A stretch of DNA of 26,687 bases from Methylococcus sp. UBA6136 (lineage in GTDB: Bacteria; Pseudomonadota; Gammaproteobacteria; Methylococcales; Methylococcaceae): positions 1 to 26,687 of the forward strand of contig DIVI01000024.1 in the NCBI GenBank assembly GCA_002423305.1. The letters are read 5' to 3'. Made by a program: the position numbers and the translations under genes. Under the pieces are notes generated by a model. That model was given only the letters and a program-made list of their open reading frames with translations, was not told where the DNA came from and made no database searches. Each line of letters opens with the position of its first letter. Within the stretch, counting starts at the first letter, position 1. Positions 8,651-14,694 of this stretch are shown here, piece by piece.

Positions 8651-8699
8651 CCACCGGCTGTCGCGAGAACGAGGCTCGAGTCACCACGACAGTCAGTGG
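8651..8699 (-). promoter_or_regulatory. Candidate expression platform of the SAH riboswitch
   Basis: Directly downstream of the aptamer in the ahcY leader, a long hairpin can form. On the minus strand CCAC and CTGTCG (8699-8687) pair with CGACAG and GTGG (8663-8651), separated by a three-base internal mismatch. Its loop contains TCGAGCCT (8679-8672). That is the exact complement of AGGCTCGA (8740-8733), part of the 3' strand of a helix in the aptamer. An aptamer-to-loop interaction could therefore compete with the ligand-bound fold. The ahcY Shine-Dalgarno at 8634-8640 lies just beyond. Complementarity is seen directly; the switching role is inference. Confidence 0.5.
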
Positions 8700-8705
8700 G
8701 TGAAT

Positions 8706-8778
8706 CGAGCGCCGTTTCAAATAAACACCGCGTCGAGCCTGGCGGGAAAGTCCCGTCGCAGCGCTCCTCGTCGCGGTG
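8706..8778 (-). promoter_or_regulatory. SAH riboswitch in the ahcY leader
   Basis: On the minus strand this matches the SAH riboswitch as I know it from the Ralstonia aptamer. It has a CGAGGAGCGCTGC core, a variable hairpin (CGGGA-ctt-TCCCG), then CCAGGCTCG and a closing AACGGCGCTC. The outer helix forms between GAGCGC (8766-8761) and GCGCTC (8712-8707). A second helix joins CACCGCG-A-CGAG to CTCG-A-CGCGGTG around an A-A mismatch. It sits 83 bases before ahcY, the usual target. SAH riboswitches generally turn expression on when SAH builds up. It lies within the metK-ahcY spacer, so ahcY-metF can be controlled separately from metK. Confidence 0.9.
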
Positions 8779-8787
8779 GAAGTCAGC

Positions 8788-8812
8788 GGGCAGCTTGTTG
8801 TTTGGGCTGCCC
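8788..8812 (-). other. Stem-loop after the metK stop codon
   Basis: GGGCAGC and GCTGCCC arms (8788-8794 and 8806-8812) form a perfect 7-bp stem with an 11-base loop, 16 bases past the metK stop and just before the SAH riboswitch. No T-tract follows on the minus strand. It may protect the metK mRNA end or separate metK from the riboswitch RNA; a full intrinsic terminator is not supported. Confidence 0.5.
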
Positions 8813-8828
8813 CGGGGTTTGTGTCGCC

Positions 8829-10004
8829 CTAGAGCGGCGGTAAACCTGCGGCTTCGCGCAGGGCGGCCGCCTTGTCGGTCCTTTCCCAGGTGAATTCCGG
8901 CTCCTCACGGCCAAAGTGGCCGTAAGCAGCGGTCTTCTGGTAGATGGGACGCAGCAGGTCCAGCATGTTGACGATGCCTTTCGGTCGCAGGTCGAAATGC
9001 TCGAGCACCAGATCGGTGATCTTGTCATCGGACACCTTGCCGGTGCCGTAGGTCTCGACCATCACGCTGGTGGGTTTGGCCACACCAATGGCGTAGGACA
9101 GCTGAATCATGCAGCGCGACGCCAGGCCCGCCGCGACCACATTCTTAGCCACGTAACGACCGGCATACGCCGCCGAGCGGTCGACCTTGGACGGGTCCTT
9201 GCCGGAAAACGCACCGCCGCCGTGCGGGGCTGCGCCGCCGTAAGTGTCAACGATGATCTTGCGTCCAGTGAGGCCGCAGTCACCCTGCGGACCGCCGACC
9301 ACGAAACGTCCGGTCGGGTTGACCAAAAACTTGACGTCGCCCTTGATCAGTTCCTGCGGCAGAATCGGCTTGATGATGTCTTCGATGACGGCTTCATGCA
9401 GGGTCTTGTCGGAGACGTCGGGCGCATGCTGGGTTGAGAGCACGACGGTGTCGATGGAATCGGCCTTGCCGTTGACGTAACGCACCGTCACCTGGCTTTT
9501 GGCGTCGGGACGCAACCAGGTCAATTGGCCATCATGGCGCAGGCGGGCCTGACGTTCGACCAGCCGATGCGACAGGTAAATCGGCAACGGCATCAGCGTC
9601 GGGGTTTCGTCGCAGGCATAGCCGAACATCAGGCCCTGATCGCCGGCCCCCTGGCCGAGATCGTCGTCATAGGCTTTGTTCACGCCCTGGGCGATATCGG
9701 GTGACTGCTTGTCGTAAGCGACCAGCACGGCACAGCCCTTGTAGTCGATTCCGTACTCGGTATTGTCGTAGCCGATCTGTTGCAACACATCCCGTGCGAC
9801 CTTGATGTAATCGACATTGGCGCTGGTGGTGATTTCACCCGCCAGAACGACCAGCCCGGTATTGCACAGGGTCTCCGCCGCGACGCGTGAATGCTTGTCC
9901 TGCGTCAGGATGGCATCCAGGATGGCATCGGAAATCTGGTCGGAAACCTTGTCGGGATGTCCTTCCGAAACCGATTCGGAAGTAAAAAAATAGCTGTTGC
10001 TCAC
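8829..10004 (-). CDS. metK: S-adenosylmethionine synthetase
   Basis: MetK joins methionine and ATP to make SAM, releasing phosphate and pyrophosphate, in the cytoplasm. Family hallmarks are TSESVSEGHPDKVSDQISDA at the N-terminus, the GAGDQGLMFGYA hexapeptide region, GRFVVGGPQGDCGLTGRKI, and the Gly-rich GGAAPHGGGAFSGKDPSKVD loop. Length is normal. The frame also allows a TTG start at 10013 (394 residues). I prefer GTG 10004 (391 residues) because it begins MSNSYFFTSES, the register of known MetK proteins. The only GAGG lies three bases from TTG and twelve from GTG, so spacing does not decide it. Upstream is a near-consensus promoter; downstream are the SAH riboswitch, ahcY and metF. Confidence 0.97.
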   Translation of the reverse strand: MSNSYFFTSESVSEGHPDKVSDQISDAILDAILTQDKHSRVAAETLCNTGLVVLAGEITTSANVDYIKVARDVLQQIGYDNTEYGIDYKGCAVLVAYDKQSPDIAQGVNKAYDDDLGQGAGDQGLMFGYACDETPTLMPLPIYLSHRLVERQARLRHDGQLTWLRPDAKSQVTVRYVNGKADSIDTVVLSTQHAPDVSDKTLHEAVIEDIIKPILPQELIKGDVKFLVNPTGRFVVGGPQGDCGLTGRKIIVDTYGGAAPHGGGAFSGKDPSKVDRSAAYAGRYVAKNVVAAGLASRCMIQLSYAIGVAKPTSVMVETYGTGKVSDDKITDLVLEHFDLRPKGIVNMLDLLRPIYQKTAAYGHFGREEPEFTWERTDKAAALREAAGLPPL

Positions 10005-10060
10005 GATGGTCAAATACCTCGTCAGTTGTAAGGAGTTACTAAGCCAAAAATCAGCCGGAG

Positions 10061-10088
10061 ATTATACGGGTTTTGCAAGGGGTGACAA
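10061..10088 (-). promoter_or_regulatory. Sigma70-type promoter for metK
   Basis: On the minus strand, TTGTCA (10088-10083) and a perfect TATAAT (10066-10061) are separated by 16 bases. The predicted start is about 50 bases before the metK start codon. This is the best promoter match seen in the window and can drive metK and, by read-through, ahcY and metF. Confidence 0.75.
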
Positions 10089-10113
10089 TTGACAGTCAGG
10101 AAATAATCCTGTC

Positions 10114-10158
10114 CGGATCCGCCCTTCTCCCCGGAGGATGTGGCGTCGGGCGGATCCG
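10114..10158. repeat. 11-bp perfect inverted repeat between metK and mtd genes
   Basis: CGGATCCGCCC (10114-10124) is repeated exactly inverted as GGGCGGATCCG (10148-10158), with a 23-base spacer. It lies upstream of both divergent promoters: about 26 bases from the metK -35 box and about 18 bases before the proposed mtd extended -10. There is no T-run. It could be a DNA operator or loop element for the divergent genes; no regulator is identified. Confidence 0.55.
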
Positions 10159-10175
10159 TCGTGTCGGTACAAATA

Positions 10176-10226
10176 TGCTATTCTCGCGCGCTTGAGGAGC
10201 GGCATCACCCGTGTGAATGCCGCTTC
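10176..10226 (+). promoter_or_regulatory. Possible extended -10 promoter and leader hairpin for the mtd genes
   Basis: TGCTATTCT at 10176-10184 fits an extended -10 element (TGn-TATTCT), but no good -35 is present. Just beyond the expected start point, 10196-10226 folds into a roughly 13-bp hairpin. It has a GGAGCGGCAT left arm, ATGCCGCTTC right arm, inner TCAC-ccgt-GTGA and one bulged A. The transcript would begin almost directly with this hairpin, which could stabilise the mRNA. The promoter is tentative; the hairpin is directly visible. Confidence 0.45.
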
Positions 10227-10277
10227 GTCGTTTCCCCACAGGCCATCTGCAAAGTCAAAAGTCGAGAGAATATCCCC

Positions 10278-11183
10278 ATGGAAAAGCCCTACATCCTGCA
10301 TATGTTCACGCCGGAAAAAAACCTCAGCCCTTTCGACGTCAATATGGCGCTGGATGCCGGATGGACCTCGGCCATACCTTATCTTCATGTGGAATCCGGC
10401 GAGATTCAGGCGCTGGTCCAGGACGCGATTTTTTCGCGTAGCCCGGGTGGACTCAAAAGAACCGGCATCTTTATTGGTGGCCGGGATGCCAAGATGGCCG
10501 TGGACATGGTCAGGAGCGCGGCAAAAGCCATGGTGCCGCCGTTTGAAGTGTCGGTTTTTGCCGATCCCAGCGGCGCCTTCACCACGGCAGCCGCCATGGT
10601 CGCCGTGGTTGAACAGGAGCTGGCAACCAAATTCCACATGGATCTGAAAGGCAAAAAAGTCCTGGCCCTCGGGGGTACGGGTCCTGTTGGCCAGATCGCG
10701 GCCACCCTGGCCGCCAAGGCCGGTGCCGTGGTGAAAATCATCGGCCGCCAGCTGGAAAAGGCACAGACCATTGCCACACTCTGTGATACCGAATTCGGCG
10801 ATGGCCAGACCCAGATCGAGGGAGATGCCGACGCGAACAAGGCTGAACTCATCAAGGATGCCGACATTGTTTTCGCCACGGCGGCGGCGGGGATTCAGGT
10901 GTTGAGTGCCGAACTGGTGGCCGCTGCGCCCCAGTTGAAGGTCGCGGCTGACGTCAACGCCGTGCCGCCTTCCGGCATTGCGGGGCTGGATGCCCATCAT
11001 CGCGGCAATCCGATTGCGGGATCGCAGAGCGGGGCGGTCGGTGTCGGCGCTCTGGCCATCGGCAATGTGAAGTACAAGACCCAGAGTGCCTTGCTCAAGC
11101 GGATGCGTGAGACCGACAAGCCGGTTTATCTGAGCTTCGATGATGCTTTTGAACTGGCCCGTGAGTTTGCCAGGAGCTCCTGA
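10278..11183 (+). CDS. Methylene-H4MPT dehydrogenase, MtdB-like paralogue 1 (probably NADP-preferring)
   Basis: The 301-residue protein belongs to the NAD(P)-dependent methylene-tetrahydromethanopterin dehydrogenases, which oxidise methylene-H4MPT to methenyl-H4MPT in formaldehyde oxidation. The start HMFTPEKNLSPFDVNMALDAG resembles MtdB of Methylorubrum more than MtdA. Conserved regions include VQDAIFSR, RTGIFIGGRD, MVPPFEVSVFADPSGAFTTAA, the Rossmann loop GGTGPVG at 132-138 and ADVNAVPPSGIAGLD. After the second beta strand it has IIGRQLEKAQ with Arg157. The same position is Arg-rich in NADP-specific MtdA (GRKLDKAQ, from memory), so NADP preference is inferred. ATG 10278 is chosen because it starts the conserved region; upstream in-frame codons run through the promoter area. 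Whether to call it MtdB or MtdC needs a tree. Confidence 0.9.
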   Translation: MEKPYILHMFTPEKNLSPFDVNMALDAGWTSAIPYLHVESGEIQALVQDAIFSRSPGGLKRTGIFIGGRDAKMAVDMVRSAAKAMVPPFEVSVFADPSGAFTTAAAMVAVVEQELATKFHMDLKGKKVLALGGTGPVGQIAATLAAKAGAVVKIIGRQLEKAQTIATLCDTEFGDGQTQIEGDADANKAELIKDADIVFATAAAGIQVLSAELVAAAPQLKVAADVNAVPPSGIAGLDAHHRGNPIAGSQSGAVGVGALAIGNVKYKTQSALLKRMRETDKPVYLSFDDAFELAREFARSS

Positions 11184-11308
11184 GCTCCCTCCTTTGCAAG
11201 CCGAGCAGACGGGCAGGGTTGGCGCGAGCGTCGCCGTTCATCCCTGTCCCCGGGCTCGTTTCTTCCGATTCGCTCAGCCGTCTGCCGCACCCCAAGAGAG
11301 GTCATGTC

Positions 11309-12223
11309 ATGGAAAAAACCGAAAAACGTAGTGTGCTGCACATGCTGGACCCGATGCCGCATGTGAGTCCATTCGACATCAACATGGCGGTGGATGCGGG
11401 ATTTGAGCAAATCTTCCCTTACAACAACGTGCAGCTGGAGCAGGTCAACGGGTTGGTGCAGGATGCGATCTTTTCCCGGGGACCGGCGGGCGTAAAGCGC
11501 ACCGGCATCTTCATTGGCGGCCGGGATATCGGCGTGGCCCTTAGCATGCTGGAAGTCGCGCAAAAAGCGATGGTGCCGCCTTTCGAGGTTTCGGTGCTGG
11601 CCGACCCCAGCGGCGCATTCACCACCGCCGCCGCACTGGTGGCCTGTGTTGAAAAGCAGCTCAAGACTCACCATGGCGACGAGCTGAAAGGGGCTCAGGC
11701 GGTGGTCTTCGGCGGAACCGGCCCGGTCGGTATCGCTACCGGCGTCATTGCCTCGCTAGCGGGCGCTGACGTGACCATCGTCGATCCCTTCAATATCGAT
11801 GTGGCCTTGGAAAAGGCGCAGGAATACAACGCCCGGTGCGGTGCAACGCTGGTCGGCACCTATGCCAGTTCCGACGCCGACAAGGCACGATTGCTGTCAC
11901 AGGCTGACATCGTTTTCTGCACGGCCAAGGCCGGTATTCAGGTGCTGAATGCCAGCGTGCTGTCCGACGCGACACAATTGAAAGTGGCGGGAGACGTGAA
12001 CGCGGTGCCGCCGCTCGGTATCGAGGGCATCAAGCGGTCCCATAACGGTGAGCCATTGCTGTATGCCGTGAATTCTCCAGGCGCGGTGGGTATCGGCGCG
12101 CTGGCCGTCGGCGACATCAAGTATAAGCTGCAGAATGCCTTGCTGGCCTCGTTGCTGGCCACCGAAACCCCGCTCTATCTTGATTTTCGTGCTGCTTTCG
12201 AGCAGGCGAGAAAGCTGGTTTGA
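11309..12223 (+). CDS. mtdB: Methylene-H4MPT dehydrogenase, MtdB-like paralogue 2 (probably NAD-preferring)
   Basis: This 304-residue enzyme is a close paralogue of the preceding gene: 80 of 132 aligned N-terminal positions are identical by hand count. It begins SVLHMLDPMPHVSPFDINMAVDAGFE, close to Methylorubrum MtdB, and shares VQDAIFSR, RTGIFIGGRD, MVPPFEVSVLADPSGAFTTAA, GGTGPVG at 135-141 and DVNAVPPLGIEGI. Where paralogue 1 has an Arg, this protein has IVDPFN with Asp159. An acidic residue at the end of beta-2 usually binds the adenosine ribose of NAD+, so NAD preference is inferred. GAGAGG precedes ATG 11309 at a spacing of about seven bases. A 125-base spacer separates the two genes, so they may be cotranscribed. 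Confidence 0.9.
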   Translation: MEKTEKRSVLHMLDPMPHVSPFDINMAVDAGFEQIFPYNNVQLEQVNGLVQDAIFSRGPAGVKRTGIFIGGRDIGVALSMLEVAQKAMVPPFEVSVLADPSGAFTTAAALVACVEKQLKTHHGDELKGAQAVVFGGTGPVGIATGVIASLAGADVTIVDPFNIDVALEKAQEYNARCGATLVGTYASSDADKARLLSQADIVFCTAKAGIQVLNASVLSDATQLKVAGDVNAVPPLGIEGIKRSHNGEPLLYAVNSPGAVGIGALAVGDIKYKLQNALLASLLATETPLYLDFRAAFEQARKLV

Positions 12224-12258
12224 CGAGTTGGCTACAGCGGGCTGTGGTGGGCGGCTGG

Positions 12259-12945
12259 ATGTTGCGTAAGAGCTCATTTCTGCTGTTGTTCGTTTGGGCG
12301 TGCAATGACTTGGCTGCGGCGACGCTACAGGATCAATTGCGGGAGCTAGGTGCCCAGCGAGGGTTCGTGATCGAGGGGTTGGGTCGGCTGGGCGACGAAC
12401 CAGCGGCTAATGGCGAGGGCTCGGTGCAGGATCAGATTCGCCACTTGTTGCAGGGCTACAATTACGTCGTAACCCAGACGCGTCCGGGCGTGATCGGAAA
12501 AATTCGCATCATCAGTCGGCGGGGTGAAACAGCTGATTCAAAGGGTTCCGCCAGCAGCGCTTATATTCAGACGCAGCGGGTGGGCGCGCATCATCAGGTG
12601 GATGTGGTGATGGTGGGTCCCAACAGCGTCGCCCGGACGCTGCCGCTGATGGTCGACACTGGGGCTTCCACCCTGGTGTTGCCGTCATCTATGATGGCTG
12701 AGTTGGGCTTCACCCCAGAGGATCTGCGCGAGGGTAGCAGCCAAACGGCTAGTGGCAAGGTTGCCGTCAAGATCGGCTTGTTGCGAAGTGTCCGGATCGG
12801 TGCTGTTTCGGCCGACAATGTCGAGGTGAGCTTCATCGCCGACGCTGAACTCAGCGGTAATCGCCTGCTTGGCATGAGCTTCTTGCAAAGATTCAAGATG
12901 ACGATCGATGATGCGGCCAACGAACTGGTCCTGATGGCCAAATGA
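12259..12945 (+). CDS. Exported retropepsin-like aspartic protease with an STN-like N-terminal domain
   Basis: From ATG 12259 the product has 228 residues. A signal peptide is clear (MLRKSSFLLLFVWACNDLAAA). Residues about 22-90 contain LQDQLRELGAQRGFVIEG, LLQGYNYVV and KIRIISRRG, which recall the small secretin/TonB N-terminal (STN) fold. The C-terminal half is a retropepsin-like domain of the bacterial clan AA type. It has the active-site VDTGASTLVLP (DTGAS at 133-137), a middle GSSQTASGKV segment and a closing LLGMSFLQRFKMTID. Such domains act as homodimers. Substrate and role are unknown. A TTG at 12220 overlapping the mtdB stop is the longest possible start, but ATG 12259 places the signal peptide at the N-terminus. 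A short distance behind mtdB suggests read-through. Confidence 0.85.
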   Translation: MLRKSSFLLLFVWACNDLAAATLQDQLRELGAQRGFVIEGLGRLGDEPAANGEGSVQDQIRHLLQGYNYVVTQTRPGVIGKIRIISRRGETADSKGSASSAYIQTQRVGAHHQVDVVMVGPNSVARTLPLMVDTGASTLVLPSSMMAELGFTPEDLREGSSQTASGKVAVKIGLLRSVRIGAVSADNVEVSFIADAELSGNRLLGMSFLQRFKMTIDDAANELVLMAK

Positions 12946-12989
12946 TCGTTGCTACCATCTTTTCTCAACGAGAATTAAGGGAGTTGAGC

Positions 12990-13340
12990 ATGAAAACAAC
13001 ATCAAAAATTCGGCCGTTTGCCTTGGGCTTGGCCATGATGACGATAAGTCTTTCGGGTTTGGCAAATGGTCCGGTCACCGAAGAGGAACATAAGACATTC
13101 GAGCGCAAGTTTGCCGACATGTGCATCGAAAAAGAGAAAGCTAACCTGAAGGGCAGCGGTGTTTTGCTCTCCGAGGTGACATCGATTTGTGAGTGTATTG
13201 CCCGCGAAGAGAGCAAAAGGGTCACGGCCGGGGAGGTCAGGGAGTTTGTCACGGAAGGGAAATATCCGGCATCGCTCATGATGAAGAGCAATGCGGCAAC
13301 CTACGTTTGCCTGCAGAATCAGGAGAAGTCAAAACCCTGA
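12990..13340 (+). CDS. Small exported Cys-containing protein of unknown function
   Basis: I do not recognise a named family. The 116-residue product starts at ATG 12990, with AAGGGAG about seven bases upstream. A signal peptide (MKTTSKIRPFALGLAMMTISLSGLANG) is followed by a helical, charged domain with four Cys: 45, 67, 69 and 107, in a C-x21-C-x-C-x37-C pattern. Two disulfides or a metal site are possible. Similar short periplasmic proteins with an ICxC motif followed by an acidic helix occur in other gammaproteobacteria, but I cannot assign a role. It follows the protease gene after 44 bases on the same strand, so the two exported proteins may be cotranscribed. Its stop lies four bases from the argA stop on the other strand. 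Confidence 0.75.
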   Translation: MKTTSKIRPFALGLAMMTISLSGLANGPVTEEEHKTFERKFADMCIEKEKANLKGSGVLLSEVTSICECIAREESKRVTAGEVREFVTEGKYPASLMMKSNAATYVCLQNQEKSKP

Positions 13341-13344
13341 CGGG

Positions 13345-14694
13345 TCACAGCGTTTTGATAAGTACTTTTGAATTTCGCTGCGTATTGTAAGCTTCCCGAC
13401 GGCTACTGGGGAGCTCCTCGATATCGGCCGGTTCGAAGCCGCGCTCCCTGAACCAGTGGGCGGTCTGGGTGGTGAGTACGAAAAGTTGGGAGATAAGACG
13501 ATTGATGGCTAATTGTTCAATATGAGCCAGTAGCCGCTCTCCTCGTTGACATCCACGATAGTCGGGATGCAGTACCAAGCAGGCGAGCTCGCCCATACGG
13601 GCATCGGGGAAATCGTGAAGTGCTGCGCAGCCGATGACCGTGCCATCTCTTTCGATCACGATGTAGTCAGTAATTTCACCCTCCAGCCGTTCGCGCGAAC
13701 GAGCTACCAGGACGCCCTCTTGCTCCAGTGGCACAATCAGGTCAAGTATGCCCGGCACGTCGCCTACCCGGGCTGGACGCATGTTTTCGAAGGGTGTCTG
13801 GCTGATCAGTGTGCCCACGCCATCGCGGGTTAAGAGTTCTAGTAACAGAGCGCCATCGATCTGCCAGTTGAGTGTGTGAGTGCGCTTAACACCCTGACTG
13901 CAGGCATGAATGGCTGCCTCGATGTCTGGAATGACGCCGGGGTTAAATCCATTAGGTTCGCTTAGTCTTGCTTGAGCCTCTGCCGTGGTCAGTTGGCGCA
14001 TCAACCGGCCATTGTGGCCGGACAAACAGTCTTCCTCGCCCAGCAACATCAGTTTGTCAGCTTTTAGGGCAATGGCTGCCGCAGTGGCGACTTCTTCCGA
14101 CCGAAGGTTGAAAATTTCGCCGGTGGGGGAATAGCCGACGGCAGAGAGGAGTACGACATCACCCCGATCCAGCGCGGCACGGATACCCGATTCATCGATG
14201 CGGCGTACTTCGCCGGTGTGCTGAAAATCTACTCCATCACGAACGCCGACCGGCCGTGCAGCTACGAAATTGCCCGAGGTAACTCGAATGCGGGCGCCTG
14301 CCATTGGGGAGTTAGCCAGTCCCATGGATAGCAATGCTTCTATCTCGACCCGGACGGTACCGGCGGCTTCCTTGACGCATTCCAGTGCCTCGGTATCAGT
14401 GACCCGCAGACCGGCATGGTAGCGAGCTGCCTTGTTGCGGTGGCCCAACCGACCGTCAATTTGTGGACGGATGCCATGCACCAGTACGAGCCTAATGCCC
14501 AGGCTGTTTAGCAGAGCGAAATCATGCAGGAGGGTGGGGAAGCGCGAATCGGCAACGGCTTCACCACCAAAATAGATGACGAAGGTTTTGCCCCGATGGG
14601 CGTTAATGTAGGGTGCGGACCCTCTGAACCAGCGGACGTAGGCGCTGGTTTCGTCGTTGACCAGAGTATTGTTCCGGGCCTCGACCTTGTTCAC
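13345..14694 (-). CDS. argA: N-acetylglutamate synthase
   Basis: ArgA makes N-acetylglutamate from glutamate and acetyl-CoA, the first step of arginine synthesis. The 449-residue protein has the classical gammaproteobacterial two-domain order. An amino-acid-kinase-like domain (about 25-280) carries FVIYFGGEAVAD, RLVLVHGIRPQID and GDVVLLSAVGYSPTGEIFNL. A GNAT acetyltransferase domain (about 300-445) carries the acetyl-CoA region ELACLVLHPDYRGCQRGERLL and a tail of LPSSRREAYNTQRNSKVLIK. The kinase-like domain is not catalytic in ArgA but binds arginine for feedback inhibition. The GTG start overlaps the copD stop by four bases (GTGA), so translation is probably coupled. It is the last gene of the long minus-strand array, an unusual partner for copper and hopanoid genes. 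Confidence 0.96.
   Translation of the reverse strand: MNKVEARNNTLVNDETSAYVRWFRGSAPYINAHRGKTFVIYFGGEAVADSRFPTLLHDFALLNSLGIRLVLVHGIRPQIDGRLGHRNKAARYHAGLRVTDTEALECVKEAAGTVRVEIEALLSMGLANSPMAGARIRVTSGNFVAARPVGVRDGVDFQHTGEVRRIDESGIRAALDRGDVVLLSAVGYSPTGEIFNLRSEEVATAAAIALKADKLMLLGEEDCLSGHNGRLMRQLTTAEAQARLSEPNGFNPGVIPDIEAAIHACSQGVKRTHTLNWQIDGALLLELLTRDGVGTLISQTPFENMRPARVGDVPGILDLIVPLEQEGVLVARSRERLEGEITDYIVIERDGTVIGCAALHDFPDARMGELACLVLHPDYRGCQRGERLLAHIEQLAINRLISQLFVLTTQTAHWFRERGFEPADIEELPSSRREAYNTQRNSKVLIKTL

Noticed and set aside
10089..10107. TTGACA followed by AATAAT on the plus strand as a mtd promoter
   Set aside because: The boxes are only about seven bases apart, too close for a sigma70 promoter; it overlaps the metK -35 region on the other strand.
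10062..11000. Long reverse open frame antisense to the first mtd gene
   Set aside because: The plus-strand protein is a clear enzyme family member; the reverse product has no recognisable domain and starts inside the coding region.
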